The notes beneath the pieces were generated by a model. That model was given only the letters and a program-made list of their open reading frames with translations, did no database searches and was not told the origin of the DNA. From contig JASEFN010000006.1 of NCBI GenBank assembly GCA_030018355.1, forward strand, positions 1 to 63,514: 63,514 nucleotides of DNA, written 5' to 3'. Each line of letters starts with the position of its first letter. Within the stretch, counting starts at the first letter, position 1. This document shows, piece by piece, positions 33,427 to 43,243 of the stretch. The translations under genes were made by a program, and so were the position numbers. This DNA is from Caldisericia bacterium. GTDB lineage: Bacteria; Caldisericota; Caldisericia; B22-G15.

Positions 33427-35167
33427 AACCGATTATTGTGGAGAAGTTACAGAAGAGAAAATTGGAAAAGAAGTTGTTTTATGTGGATGGGTAAAAACAA
33501 TAAGAGATCTTGGTAGTTTAATATTTATTGAATTAAGAGATAGAACTGGATATGTTCAGATTGTTGTTGATAATAGAAATAAAGACAATTTTGAAAAAGC
33601 AAAGAAATTAGGAAATGAATATGTTATTAAAGTTAAAGGAATTGTAAGAGAAAGACCAAAAGAAAATATTAATGAAAAAATTAAAACTGGCAAAATAGAA
33701 GTTGAGTGTAACGAAATTGAAATAATAAATGAATCCCTCCCTCTTCCTTTTGATCTTGAATCAAGAGAAGAAATAAATGAACTTTTGAGATTGAAATATA
33801 GATTTCTTGATTTTAGAAGAGAAGAGATGAAAAATAATCTTTACATAAGATTTAAAACAACAAACCTTATTAGAAATTTCTTAAATGAAGAAGGATTTTG
33901 GGAGGTTGAGACTCCAATTTTAACAAAAAGTACACCAGAAGGTGCGAGAGATTTTCTTGTTCCATCAAGAATAAACCCTGGAAAATTTTATGCATTACCT
34001 CAATCTCCACAACTTTTCAAACAAATTTTAATGATTTCAGGTATAGATAAATATTATCAAATTGCAAGATGTTTCAGAGACGAAGATTTAAGGGCCGATA
34101 GACAACCTGAATTTACACAAGTTGATATAGAAATGTCATTTATAGATGAATCTGATATTATGAATTTAATTGACAGAATGTTTAAGAAATTGTTTAATGA
34201 AATTCTTGGTGAAGAATTAGAAATTCCAATTCCTAAAATGAGTTTCAATGATGCTCTTAATTTATATGGAAGCGACAAACCAGATTTAAGATTTGATTTA
34301 AAAATTGAAGATTTTACAGATATCTTTAGTGAATCTCAGTTCAAAATAATAAGGGAGGGAGTTATAAAAGGAAATAGAGTTAAGGGATTTATTATAAAAG
34401 ATAAAATAGTTTCAAGAAAAGAAAAAGATGAAATTGAAAATATTGTTAAAGAATCAGATCTTTCTGGAGTAATATTTTTTAATATAGATAAAAAAATAAG
34501 TTCTCCACTCAATAATTACATAAATGAGAAAGAGACAATAAAGTTAAGAAAAATAATCAATGAAAATGATACGCTTCTTTTATTTATAGGTGATGGTGAA
34601 GAGTTTTTAACAAATCTTGGAAGAGTTAGAATTTTTTTAGGCAACAAATACAATTTAATAAATAAGAAAATACATAAACTTTTATGGGTTACAGACTTTC
34701 CTCTTTTTGAATGGAATAAAGAAGAAAATAGATGGGATTCAAGACATCACCCATTTACATCTCCAAAACCTGAACATATAGAACTTCTTGATAAGGATCC
34801 ATCAAAAGTACTTGCAAGAGCATATGATTTTGTAATGGATGGCTTTGAAATTGGTGGAGGAAGTATAAGAATTCATAATATTAATTTACAAATGAAAATC
34901 TTTAAACTTTTAGGATATTCTGAAAAAGAAGTTGAAGACAGATTTGATTTCTTTTTAAACGCATTAAAATATGGAGCACCTATTCATGGAGGTATTGCAC
35001 TTGGACTTGATAGAATAGTTATGATTTTTGTAAATGGAGAGAGTTTAAGAGATGTTATTCCATTTCCAAAAACTCAAAAAGGGACTTGCCTTCTCACAAA
35101 TGCACCTTCTGATGTAAGTGAAAAACAATTAAAAGAATTGAAAATAAAAATTGAAGATCAAAATTGA
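33419..35167 (+). CDS. aspS: Aspartyl-tRNA synthetase
   Basis: The bacterial-type enzyme, 582 residues, with an N-terminal OB fold, class II motif 2 (CFRDEDLRADRQPEFTQVDIEMSF near 215) and motif 3 (GIALGLDRIVMI near 540). The GAD insertion domain between them is present (about 280-400), though somewhat divergent. This type may charge Asn tRNA too; no gatCAB gene is in the window to support that. Start overlaps hisS. Confidence 0.96.
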   Translation: MLRTDYCGEVTEEKIGKEVVLCGWVKTIRDLGSLIFIELRDRTGYVQIVVDNRNKDNFEKAKKLGNEYVIKVKGIVRERPKENINEKIKTGKIEVECNEIEIINESLPLPFDLESREEINELLRLKYRFLDFRREEMKNNLYIRFKTTNLIRNFLNEEGFWEVETPILTKSTPEGARDFLVPSRINPGKFYALPQSPQLFKQILMISGIDKYYQIARCFRDEDLRADRQPEFTQVDIEMSFIDESDIMNLIDRMFKKLFNEILGEELEIPIPKMSFNDALNLYGSDKPDLRFDLKIEDFTDIFSESQFKIIREGVIKGNRVKGFIIKDKIVSRKEKDEIENIVKESDLSGVIFFNIDKKISSPLNNYINEKETIKLRKIINENDTLLLFIGDGEEFLTNLGRVRIFLGNKYNLINKKIHKLLWVTDFPLFEWNKEENRWDSRHHPFTSPKPEHIELLDKDPSKVLARAYDFVMDGFEIGGGSIRIHNINLQMKIFKLLGYSEKEVEDRFDFFLNALKYGAPIHGGIALGLDRIVMIFVNGESLRDVIPFPKTQKGTCLLTNAPSDVSEKQLKELKIKIEDQN

Positions 35168-35173
35168 TATAAT
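35165..35173 (+). promoter_or_regulatory. Extended -10 promoter giving a leaderless transcript
   Basis: The sequence TGATATAAT (TGnTATAAT) begins in the aspS stop codon. A start seven bases after it would fall on the G of the GTG at 35180. No -35 box is obvious, consistent with an extended -10 promoter. Confidence 0.45.
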
Positions 35174-35179
35174 TAAATT

Positions 35180-37768
35180 GTGAATTTAATTGTTACACAT
35201 TCAACAGCAGATTTTGATGCTTTAGCATCCCTCGTATTAGCAGGGAAGATATTTCCTAATTCTATTTGTCTTATACCTTCATTTTCATCTTCTGTTTACT
35301 CTTTTTTCTCTTTATATGGAAATCTTTTTGAAAATTTAAAGAATCTCAAAGATATAGATTTAAACAAAATAGATAGAGTAATTATGGTTGATACACAATA
35401 TCCAGAGAGAGTTACTGGTTTAACAGAATTTATTCAAAATCACAAAAATATTTTAATTATTGATCATCACTACCCAGATGAAGAAGTTAAATTAAATGCA
35501 AAGAGAATTACAAAAGAGGTTGGCGCAACTACATCAATTTTGATTCATATGCTTAAAAATAAAAAGAAAATAGATATAAAATCTATTGAAGCAACTCTCT
35601 TTGCGTTAGGTATTTATGAGGATACTGGCAACCTTCTTTTTATTACTACAAAGCCCTATGATATTGAAGCCTTAAATTACATTTTTAAATATGATGTTGA
35701 TTTAAAGATAGTCTCAAAATATCTTATAACATATTTAACAGAACAACAAAAAATAATTTTTGAAAAAATACTTTCTAATCTAAATGTTGAAAATATTAAT
35801 GGATATAAAATTGGAATATCAAAAGTAAAAATTCCTGAATATACTGAAGGAGTTGGTTTTCTTGTTCATAAAGTTTTAGAATTACTTGATCTAGACGCAG
35901 TTTTTTCAATATTAATTATGAATAAAAAAACAGTTTTAATTGGAAGAAGTAGAAGCGAAGAAGTAAATGTAAAAAAGATAGTTGAAAATTTCGGAGGAGC
36001 AGGCCATAAAACTGCCGCGTCTGCAAATTTTAATACAATTAAAAATTCGAGAATTTATCAGAAGTTGATAAGGGCTATAAAAGAGAATGTAAAGATTAAA
36101 ATACTTGCAAAAGATATTATGAGTTCACCTGTTAAAACTGTAGATCAAGATGCAAGTTTAGAAGAAGCCAAAAATATAATGTTAAGATACAACTATTCAG
36201 GTTTACCTGTTGTTAATAAAAAGGGCAAAATAATAGGAATTATAACAAGAAGCGAAATTTCAAAAGTAGAACTTTTAGGACTTACAAATCTTAAAGTTAA
36301 AGATTTTATGATTGAAAAATATTATTTTGTATCACCTGATACTCCAATTGATGAAGTTGAAAAAATAATGGTTGAGAGAAATATCGGAAGAATATCTGTT
36401 GTTGTTAAAGGAAAAGTTGTTGGAATTATAACAAGAAGTGATATTTTAAGAGGATTATATCTTAAAAATGAGGATAGTTTTTCACCAATTGAACAAGAAA
36501 AAGTTTTAAAACTAATTAATAAAATAATATCTAAAAAAACAATTAAATTACTTAAAAAAATTGGTGAACTTTCGAATAAACTAAACGAAAGAGCCTATGT
36601 TGTTGGTGGGTTTGTAAGAGATCTATTTTTAAACAAAGAAACAAAAGATATAGATATTGTTGTTGAAGGTGATTCAATTTTACTTGCTCAAGAAATAAAA
36701 AAAGAAATGAACGTAAACATTCATATTTACCCAGATTTTAAAACATGCACTATAAATTTCCCTGATGGTTTAAGAATTGATATAGCATCTTCAAGAAGAG
36801 AATATTATAAAGAACCAGCATCTTTACCAAAAGTTGAAATAAGTCATAGTTTAAGAGAAGATCTATTAAGAAGAGATTTTACAATTAATACTTTAGCAAT
36901 CTCCATAAATAAAAACTCTTTTGGGAAATTAATTGATCTTCTTGGTGGATATAAAGATCTTAAAGATAAAAAAATTAGAGTTTTACATAAATTAAGTTTT
37001 ATTGATGATCCTTCAAGAATTATGAGAGCAATAAGATATTCAACAAAATTAAAATTTAAAATAGAAAAAGAGACCAAAAATTTAATAATTAGCACCCTTA
37101 AGACAGGTCTTTTTACAGACGCAAGAAATACAAGAATAAAAGATGAGTTATTTTTGATATTGGGAGATAAAGATACAGTTATTAATGGTCTCAAAATTAT
37201 GAAGAAATTAGGTGTTCTTAAAATGATCCATAGAAAACTTGAGTTAAATAAAGATACTTTAAGTTTAATTGAAAAAAGTAGTAAATTGATAGATGAACTA
37301 GTTAAAAGAAATGAGGAGATTAAAAGAGATGAAGCAAACTTCTTTTTATTAATAACAGAATTAAATTATGTAAATAGAAAAGAGTTAATAGAGAGATGGA
37401 ATCTTAAAAGAGATTTTATAAAAGATGAAAATTATTATATCGAAATAAGAGAAAATTTAAAAGATGCTAACACAAATTATGAAGTTTATACTCTACTAAA
37501 GAATTTATCTATTTATGAGTTGATTTATCTTTCTAATTTTAAAGAAATTGAAGATAAGGTAAAAAATTATTTATTTAATTTAAAAAATTTAAAATTAAGA
37601 ATAACTGGAAAAGATTTAATAAAATTAGGTTTTAAACCATCTGTTGAATTTAGAGAAATTTTTGAATATATAAGAAAAGAACTTCTTGAAGGAAAAATTA
37701 AAACTTATGAAGATGAAATTAATTTCGCTAAAAAATTGTTAGAAATGAAAGGAGAAAAAGTATGTTAA
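35180..37768 (+). CDS. DHH-CBS-tRNA nucleotidyltransferase fusion (A- or CCA-adding enzyme)
   Basis: An 862-residue fusion, as in Aquifex-type A-adding enzymes. Residues 1 to about 310 are a DHH/DHHA1 phosphoesterase (IDHHYPDEE; FGGAGHKTAA). Two CBS repeats follow (about 312-430). The nucleotidyltransferase head has GGFVRDLF and DIDIVVEG near residue 475, followed by the RNA-binding helices. It adds the tRNA 3' end; all three tRNA genes in the window encode CCA, so repair is likely. It starts at GTG with no ribosome binding site. It follows three synthetase genes. Confidence 0.9.
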   Translation: MNLIVTHSTADFDALASLVLAGKIFPNSICLIPSFSSSVYSFFSLYGNLFENLKNLKDIDLNKIDRVIMVDTQYPERVTGLTEFIQNHKNILIIDHHYPDEEVKLNAKRITKEVGATTSILIHMLKNKKKIDIKSIEATLFALGIYEDTGNLLFITTKPYDIEALNYIFKYDVDLKIVSKYLITYLTEQQKIIFEKILSNLNVENINGYKIGISKVKIPEYTEGVGFLVHKVLELLDLDAVFSILIMNKKTVLIGRSRSEEVNVKKIVENFGGAGHKTAASANFNTIKNSRIYQKLIRAIKENVKIKILAKDIMSSPVKTVDQDASLEEAKNIMLRYNYSGLPVVNKKGKIIGIITRSEISKVELLGLTNLKVKDFMIEKYYFVSPDTPIDEVEKIMVERNIGRISVVVKGKVVGIITRSDILRGLYLKNEDSFSPIEQEKVLKLINKIISKKTIKLLKKIGELSNKLNERAYVVGGFVRDLFLNKETKDIDIVVEGDSILLAQEIKKEMNVNIHIYPDFKTCTINFPDGLRIDIASSRREYYKEPASLPKVEISHSLREDLLRRDFTINTLAISINKNSFGKLIDLLGGYKDLKDKKIRVLHKLSFIDDPSRIMRAIRYSTKLKFKIEKETKNLIISTLKTGLFTDARNTRIKDELFLILGDKDTVINGLKIMKKLGVLKMIHRKLELNKDTLSLIEKSSKLIDELVKRNEEIKRDEANFFLLITELNYVNRKELIERWNLKRDFIKDENYYIEIRENLKDANTNYEVYTLLKNLSIYELIYLSNFKEIEDKVKNYLFNLKNLKLRITGKDLIKLGFKPSVEFREIFEYIRKELLEGKIKTYEDEINFAKKLLEMKGEKVC

Positions 37769-38403
37769 ACAATTTATTAGAAATACTTTTTTTATTACCA
37801 AGTATAATAATAGCAATTATATTTCATGAAGTGGCTCATGGATATATTGCTTATAAACTTGGAGATGAGACTCCAAAAGAGTACGGAAGATTAACCCTTG
37901 ATCCAACAAAACATATTGATTTATTTGGAACAATCCTCCTTCCTGTATTACTTCTTTTAAGTTCAAATTTTAAAATTGCATTTGGTTGGGCAAAGCCTGT
38001 TCCAATAAACTTTTATAGATTTAGAAACATCAGAAGAGATCTTGTTTTTGTTTCAATTGCAGGACCCTTAACAAATATAATTCTTGCAATAATTTTTAGT
38101 ATTATTTTTAAATTAGTTGTTTTACCATTTCCAAAAATATCAACATCATATATTTCTATATTTGTTCAATATAGTGTATTAATAAATTTAATTCTTGCAT
38201 TTTTTAATCTGATTCCTATACCACCTCTTGATGGTTCAAGAATACTCTATAGTATTATTTTTAAATACCCACAAGATGCATTAAAAAATAGAAATTTAGA
38301 AATTTATGGATCGCTTATTTTAATAGTTTTACTATTTTTTGGTATAATTGGAAAAATTTTATCTCCTTTAATTATAAGAGTTTCTCATTTTTTGTTATGG
38401 TGA
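37762..38403 (+). CDS. Site-2 protease family protein (peptidase M50)
   Basis: A 213-residue membrane metalloprotease. The zinc motif HEVAH is near residue 22 in the first membrane helix, and the second ligand motif NLIPIPPLDGSR is near residue 152. No PDZ domain is present, placing it in the small rhomboid-like YwhC/SpoIVFB-type group. The substrate is unknown; an anti-sigma factor is a possible target, but the one in this window is far away. It overlaps the previous gene by 7 bp. Confidence 0.88.
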   Translation: MLNNLLEILFLLPSIIIAIIFHEVAHGYIAYKLGDETPKEYGRLTLDPTKHIDLFGTILLPVLLLLSSNFKIAFGWAKPVPINFYRFRNIRRDLVFVSIAGPLTNIILAIIFSIIFKLVVLPFPKISTSYISIFVQYSVLINLILAFFNLIPIPPLDGSRILYSIIFKYPQDALKNRNLEIYGSLILIVLLFFGIIGKILSPLIIRVSHFLLW

Positions 38404-39524
38404 ACACTTTAAATCAAATAAAAGAAAATAGAGCAGTTTTAATAGGTTTTATAAAAAATGAAATTAATGAATTTTTACCAGAAGAAACTCTTAATGAACT
38501 TGAACTTCTTACAGAAACATTAGGACTAAAGGTTACTTACAAAATTTTGAAAAGATTAAGAGAGATAAATCCAAAATATTATATTGGAAAAGGAGCATTA
38601 GAAGAAATCAAACTTATTGCACAAAAAGAAAATGCAAAATATCTTATTTTTGATGAGACATTATCTTATTCTCAAATTAAAAATATCTCTGAATACACAA
38701 ATTTATATGTTCTTGATAGACCTCATTTGATAATTGAAATATTTGAGAAAAGAGCAAAAACAAATGAAGCAAAAATTCAAGTTGAACTTGCTCGACTAAA
38801 AATGGAACTTCCAGCAATAATTGGAATTGGTAAAAGTTTAGATCAACAAATGGGAATTGTTGGTATAAGAGCAGGAAGAGGTGAAAAACTTATTGAATTG
38901 AAAAGAAGAGCAATTGAGAGAAGAATAAATAATCTAAATAAAGAACTTAAAAAAATAGAAAAAAGAAGGGAAATTAGAAGAAAATTAAGAGAGAAATCTC
39001 AAATTCCAGTAGTCTCAATTGTTGGATATACAAATTCTGGAAAATCGACTCTTTTTAATGCATTAACAAATGAAGAAACTTATACTGAAAATATGTTATT
39101 TGCAACCTTAGACACTTTAGTAAGAAAAGCATATTTAAAAAAATATGATAAAGAGATTCTTGTAATAGATACTGTTGGATTTATTCAAAAATTACCACCT
39201 TTACTTATATCATCGTTTAAATCAACACTTGAAGAGATAAATTACTCAGATCTTATAATTCATCTTATTGATGCTTCATCTCCATCTTTTAAAAAACACA
39301 TGATTTCTGTTAAAGAAATTTTGGATGAAATTTTATATAAAGAGATTAAAATTTTAAATGTTTATAATAAAATTGATCTTTTAAATGAATATCAAATTGA
39401 AAGAATAAAAAAAGAAGATGAAACTGGGATATTAATTTCAGCATTAAAAAAAATAAATATAGATGAACTTAAAGATAAAATTGGATATGAACTTTTTGAG
39501 AGAGCAGATATTTTAAAATATTAA
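38397..39524 (+). CDS. hflX: Ribosome-associated GTPase HflX
   Basis: A 375-residue Obg-HflX superfamily GTPase. The N-terminal domain includes YYIGKGALEEI, a glycine-rich linker GIGKSLDQQMGIVGIRAGRGE follows, then G1 GYTNSGKST (near residue 208), G3 DTVGF and G4 NKID. HflX splits stalled ribosomes. It overlaps the M50 gene by 7 bp, and its stop codon overlaps that of the opposing recombinase gene. Confidence 0.94.
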   Translation: MVNTLNQIKENRAVLIGFIKNEINEFLPEETLNELELLTETLGLKVTYKILKRLREINPKYYIGKGALEEIKLIAQKENAKYLIFDETLSYSQIKNISEYTNLYVLDRPHLIIEIFEKRAKTNEAKIQVELARLKMELPAIIGIGKSLDQQMGIVGIRAGRGEKLIELKRRAIERRINNLNKELKKIEKRREIRRKLREKSQIPVVSIVGYTNSGKSTLFNALTNEETYTENMLFATLDTLVRKAYLKKYDKEILVIDTVGFIQKLPPLLISSFKSTLEEINYSDLIIHLIDASSPSFKKHMISVKEILDEILYKEIKILNVYNKIDLLNEYQIERIKKEDETGILISALKKINIDELKDKIGYELFERADILKY

Positions 39525-40399
39525 TTTTTATCCTTTGAGTGGGGATGAAAATTTTCATAAATTTTCTTGAGATTTTCTTTTGTTAGATGAGTATATATTT
39601 GAGTTGTAGAAAGTTTTGAATGACCTAATAATTCTTGAACAACTCTTAAATCTGCTCCATTTGTAAGAAGATGTGTTGCAAAAGTGTGTCTTAATGTATG
39701 GGGTGTAACTTTTTTATAAGGCACAACTTTTTTTGCATATTTTTCTACAATTAACCTTATTCCCTTGTCTGTTAAAGGCATCCCATTTCTATTAATAAAT
39801 AAAACATTTGAGTTCTTTTTCCTTCTTTTAAGATATTCATTTATCATTTCTTTCAATTCTTGTGTTATAAAAATAACTCTCTCTTTTTTACCTTTTCCTG
39901 TTATAATAACCTCTCCTTTATCAAGATCAAGTTGAGATAATTTTAAACTTATAATTTCAGAAACCCTCATTCCAGTTGAATATAAAAATGTTAAAATTAA
40001 TTTATCTCTAAAACCTAATAATGTTTTATCATTCGGTGAATTTAATAATTTCATAACTTCTTCTTCTGTTAAAAAGGTTGGAAGTTTTTTATCTACTTTT
40101 GGTAATTCTAATGTTATTAAAGGATTTTTATCTATTACTCCATCTTTAAGTAAAAATTTATAAAAACTTCTAATTGAAGAAATTTTTCTTGATATTGATT
40201 TTTTATCTAACCCTTTCTCCTTTAATTCTATCAAGAAACTCCTTAAAGAGTTTCTTGATATGGTTTTATAATCAAAATTATTTTTTTTAACAAATTCATA
40301 AAAATCAAGCAAATCTCTTTTGTATGCTCTAAGAGTGTGTTTTGAAGAATTTTTAAGTTTTTCCATATAAACTAGAAAATCATTTATCTTCTCTTTCAA
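39521..40399 (-). CDS. Tyrosine recombinase XerC/XerD family
   Basis: A 292-residue recombinase with an N-terminal SAM-like core-binding domain (1-95) and a catalytic domain. The catalytic residues are visible: Arg in TGMRVSEI, HTLRH, the second His in LGHSKLSTTQ, and the Tyr in IYTHLT. It is probably the chromosome-dimer resolvase; a single Xer seems usual for compact genomes. It is the last gene of the pdxS-ruv operon and overlaps the DUF1461 gene by 20 bp. Confidence 0.92.
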   Translation of the reverse strand: MKEKINDFLVYMEKLKNSSKHTLRAYKRDLLDFYEFVKKNNFDYKTISRNSLRSFLIELKEKGLDKKSISRKISSIRSFYKFLLKDGVIDKNPLITLELPKVDKKLPTFLTEEEVMKLLNSPNDKTLLGFRDKLILTFLYSTGMRVSEIISLKLSQLDLDKGEVIITGKGKKERVIFITQELKEMINEYLKRRKKNSNVLFINRNGMPLTDKGIRLIVEKYAKKVVPYKKVTPHTLRHTFATHLLTNGADLRVVQELLGHSKLSTTQIYTHLTKENLKKIYENFHPHSKDKN

Positions 40400-41000
40400 T
40401 TTTCATCTCCTTTATATAAAAAATCGAAAATAATAACATTAAAGTTAATATAGTAAAAAATATAATTCTATAAAATGCTCTAATAAAAAATTCAATTGGT
40501 AATAAAACAATTAATCTATCTTTCTCAGGATCAAGTAACCAATATTCATTTTTAAAAAATATTTTATGAAAAAAAGTAAAAGATTTATCAAATGAAAATA
40601 AAAGAATAACAAAAATTAATATGCCTACTGGAATTAGAGAATAAAGAAAAATATTTGGTAAATCATTTTTTCTAATTAATAAAAAAATTAAGATTAAAAA
40701 AAATGTTGTTATATATATTACATAATTAAATATTTTTTTAACATCTTCCATATGTATTATTTCTTTTTCATTAAAAAAATTTTTAAAACCAGGAATTTCA
40801 AGATTTTCTCTTTTTCCAATAAGATATTCAGGTATAACTTGTGCAGCATACCTAATAAATTTTGGATCAATTTTTAATTCAATTTCAGGTTTATACCTTT
40901 GAAATTCAGACATGTAATAATTTTTAGAAAAAGCAATTATTAGGGTGAAAATAAGAAGAAGTGTTATTGGAATTAATATAATTAAAATAACTTTTCTCAC
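40380..41000 (-). CDS. DUF1461/TIGR01906 integral membrane protein
   Basis: The 206-residue protein has an N-terminal membrane helix, then a soluble loop (about 30-90) and three more membrane helices. The segments IIHMEDVKKIF and FHKIFFKNEYWLLDPEKDRL match the family pattern in which a HMxDV and an FFxxxxWxLDP are conserved. The function of the family is unknown. It is co-transcribed with DUF2905 and queH by overlapping starts. Confidence 0.8.
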   Translation of the reverse strand: MRKVILIILIPITLLLIFTLIIAFSKNYYMSEFQRYKPEIELKIDPKFIRYAAQVIPEYLIGKRENLEIPGFKNFFNEKEIIHMEDVKKIFNYVIYITTFFLILIFLLIRKNDLPNIFLYSLIPVGILIFVILLFSFDKSFTFFHKIFFKNEYWLLDPEKDRLIVLLPIEFFIRAFYRIIFFTILTLMLLFSIFYIKEMKIEREDK

Positions 41001-41212
41001 TTTCTAAAAATTAAGTTAAGAATAATTGTTAAAATAATTGAAAGTAGGATCATAGATACAATAGGAATATAAATTACTAAATTCTTTTTTCTAATAACTA
41101 TATCTCCTGGAAGTTTAAATAGAGGTAATTTATCACTAAAATATGAAATTATTCCAATTAATAAAATTATAATACCAAATATTATTAAAATTTTTGAAAA
41201 CTCTTTTATCAT
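40997..41212 (-). CDS. DUF2905 small membrane protein
   Basis: A 71-residue protein with two membrane helices flanking the family signature KLPGDIVIRKKNLVIYIPI. This family is common downstream of ruvB in Gram-positives, as here with queH between. Function is unknown. It overlaps neighbours by 4 bp on both sides. Confidence 0.9.
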   Translation of the reverse strand: MIKEFSKILIIFGIIILLIGIISYFSDKLPLFKLPGDIVIRKKNLVIYIPIVSMILLSIILTIILNLIFRK

Positions 41213-41739
41213 CTTCCACCTCCGAACCTTTCAATTTCCGAAAATATACATCCACAATATTTTTGTCTATATAAATTATAATCTTTAGATAGTTTAACTC
41301 CATCAGCATATCTTTCTCTTAAATCAAAATATATAAAGTTTAAATCATAATTTTTTGCTAATAATTCTCCTATAGTTTTAATGATATCATGCTTTTGATA
41401 AGGCGAGTAAAGCATTGTTGTTGTAAAATTCTTAATATTCAACTCTTTAGAAATAATTGCTGCTTGATTTAATCTTAGTTGATAACAAAATTTACATCTA
41501 TCTTCAAAATTTTTTGTGATATTCATAAAATAATCTTTATACTCATATTTTGCAACTATATAATTTATTTTCTGATTTTCAGCAAAACTTTTGAATGAAT
41601 TTAATCTTTCAAGGTACTCTTTATAAGGATGGATATTTGGATTATAGAAAAAAAGAGTAATCTCATAATCTTTTTTAAACTTATCAATTACTAAAATTGA
41701 ACATGGTGCGCAACATGTATGAATTAATATACTTTCCAT
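41209..41739 (-). CDS. queH: Epoxyqueuosine reductase QueH
   Basis: Reduces epoxyqueuosine to queuosine in tRNA, the non-cobalamin alternative to QueG. The 176-residue protein has the conserved cysteines HTCCAPC (residues about 7-12), CKFC near 82 and KYCGC near the C-terminus, which hold the 4Fe-4S cluster and a second metal. It directly follows ruvB with no gap, a common arrangement in anaerobes. Confidence 0.92.
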   Translation of the reverse strand: MESILIHTCCAPCSILVIDKFKKDYEITLFFYNPNIHPYKEYLERLNSFKSFAENQKINYIVAKYEYKDYFMNITKNFEDRCKFCYQLRLNQAAIISKELNIKNFTTTMLYSPYQKHDIIKTIGELLAKNYDLNFIYFDLRERYADGVKLSKDYNLYRQKYCGCIFSEIERFGGGR

Positions 41740-42711
41740 CTAAAACATAGTCCTCTTTTTAATTGTTAGATATTTATATGCATTTTCTGTTGCAACTCTT
41801 CCACGAGGAGTTCTTTCTATAAAATTAATCTGAAGAAGATATGGTTCATATATATCTTCAATTGTATCTTTATCTTCATTTAAAACTGCACAAAGAGTTT
41901 CAATTCCTGTTGGCCCTCCATTAAATTTTTCAATTAAAGTTGTTACAAGTTTTCTATCTTGCGGAGTTAAACCAAACTCATCAATGCCTAAAGAGTTAAA
42001 TGTCTCAATTAAAATATTTTTATCAATAATTCCTTTGTTTTTTATCTCAGAAAAATCTCTAACTCTTTTTAAAATTCTAATTGCAACACGAGGAGTTCCT
42101 CTTGATCTTTTTGCAATTTCAATTGCATCATCTTCTTTTATGTCTATTTTTAAATATTTTGCTGCTCTAAAAATAATTTTTACAAGAGAGTCAATATTAT
42201 AAAAATCGAGTTTTAATACTATTCCAAATCTTTCTCTTAACGGTGATGTTAACATTCCTGCTCTTGTTGTAGAGCCTATTAGTGTAAATGGTTCTAAATT
42301 TATTGTTAAAGTTTTTGCAGATGGCCCTTTTCCATAAACAATGTGAAGTTTATAATCTTCCATTGCTGGATAAAGAGTCTCTTCTACTGAATGAGGAATT
42401 CTATGAATTTCATCAATAAAAAATATAGAACCTTTTTTTAAAGATGTTAAAATTGCTGCAACATCTCCTGGCTTTTCAAGTGATGGACCTGTAACTTGCT
42501 TTAAATCTCTATTCATCTCTTTTGCAATTACATAAGCAAGCGTAGTTTTTCCAATTCCTGGAGGTCCATAAAGTAAAATATGATCAATTGGTTCGCCTCT
42601 TTTTTTCGCTGCATCGAGAAAAACTTTAAGATTGTCTTTTACTTTTTCTTGACCAATATATTCATCAAGAGATTCTGGCCTCAAATTGAATTCTCTAAAC
42701 TCTTCACTCAT
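41740..42711 (-). CDS. ruvB: Holliday junction helicase RuvB
   Basis: The AAA+ motor of branch migration, 323 residues. Walker A GPPGIGKTT is near residue 51, Walker B DEIHR near 100, sensor 1 STTRAG near 150, and a C-terminal winged helix carries RTPRGR. It overlaps ruvA by 8 bp. Confidence 0.97.
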   Translation of the reverse strand: MSEEFREFNLRPESLDEYIGQEKVKDNLKVFLDAAKKRGEPIDHILLYGPPGIGKTTLAYVIAKEMNRDLKQVTGPSLEKPGDVAAILTSLKKGSIFFIDEIHRIPHSVEETLYPAMEDYKLHIVYGKGPSAKTLTINLEPFTLIGSTTRAGMLTSPLRERFGIVLKLDFYNIDSLVKIIFRAAKYLKIDIKEDDAIEIAKRSRGTPRVAIRILKRVRDFSEIKNKGIIDKNILIETFNSLGIDEFGLTPQDRKLVTTLIEKFNGGPTGIETLCAVLNEDKDTIEDIYEPYLLQINFIERTPRGRVATENAYKYLTIKKRTMF

Positions 42712-43243
42712 TTTTTATCACCTTTAAAATCTCTTTTACATAATCTTCAAGAGATATTTTATCATATGAATTAACCTTTCTTATTGCTTCAATAATTTCG
42801 TCTTTTTCAAAACCAAGAGACATTAAAATTTTAATAGCATCCAAAGTTTTTTTATCCTTTACCTTTAAAGCCTCTATTTCTTCACTTAAAAATTCATATA
42901 TTTCTTCAAGTATCTTTTTTCTTACTCCCTTTACAAGAAGTGGTTCTCCCTTTTTTATTCTTTCATATATTTCATCAATTGTATAAAATTTAAAAATTTG
43001 TAAGAGAGATTTTGGACCAACTTGAGGAAGTTTTATTAATTTTTCAAAAAGATTAACTTCCTCAAAAGTTAAAAATCCATAAAGATTTATCTCCTTTTCA
43101 GATATAAAAAGAGAAGTATAAATTTCATTTTTTATTTTTTCAGGATATGGAACAAAAATTTTAAAACCAATTCCACCTTTTGTTAAAAAAATAATAAAAT
43201 CTTCTTCTCTTTTTAAAACTTCGCCATTAAGATATGAGATCAC
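42704..43243 (-). CDS. ruvA: Holliday junction binding protein RuvA
   Basis: The 179-residue protein shows an N-terminal OB fold (ISYLNGEVLKREEDFIIF...), a helix-hairpin-helix region (LPQVGPKSLLQI near residue 73) and a C-terminal RuvB-binding domain ending after KILMSLGFEKDEIIEAIRK. It overlaps ruvC by 17 bp. Confidence 0.94.
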   Translation of the reverse strand: MISYLNGEVLKREEDFIIFLTKGGIGFKIFVPYPEKIKNEIYTSLFISEKEINLYGFLTFEEVNLFEKLIKLPQVGPKSLLQIFKFYTIDEIYERIKKGEPLLVKGVRKKILEEIYEFLSEEIEALKVKDKKTLDAIKILMSLGFEKDEIIEAIRKVNSYDKISLEDYVKEILKVIKNE

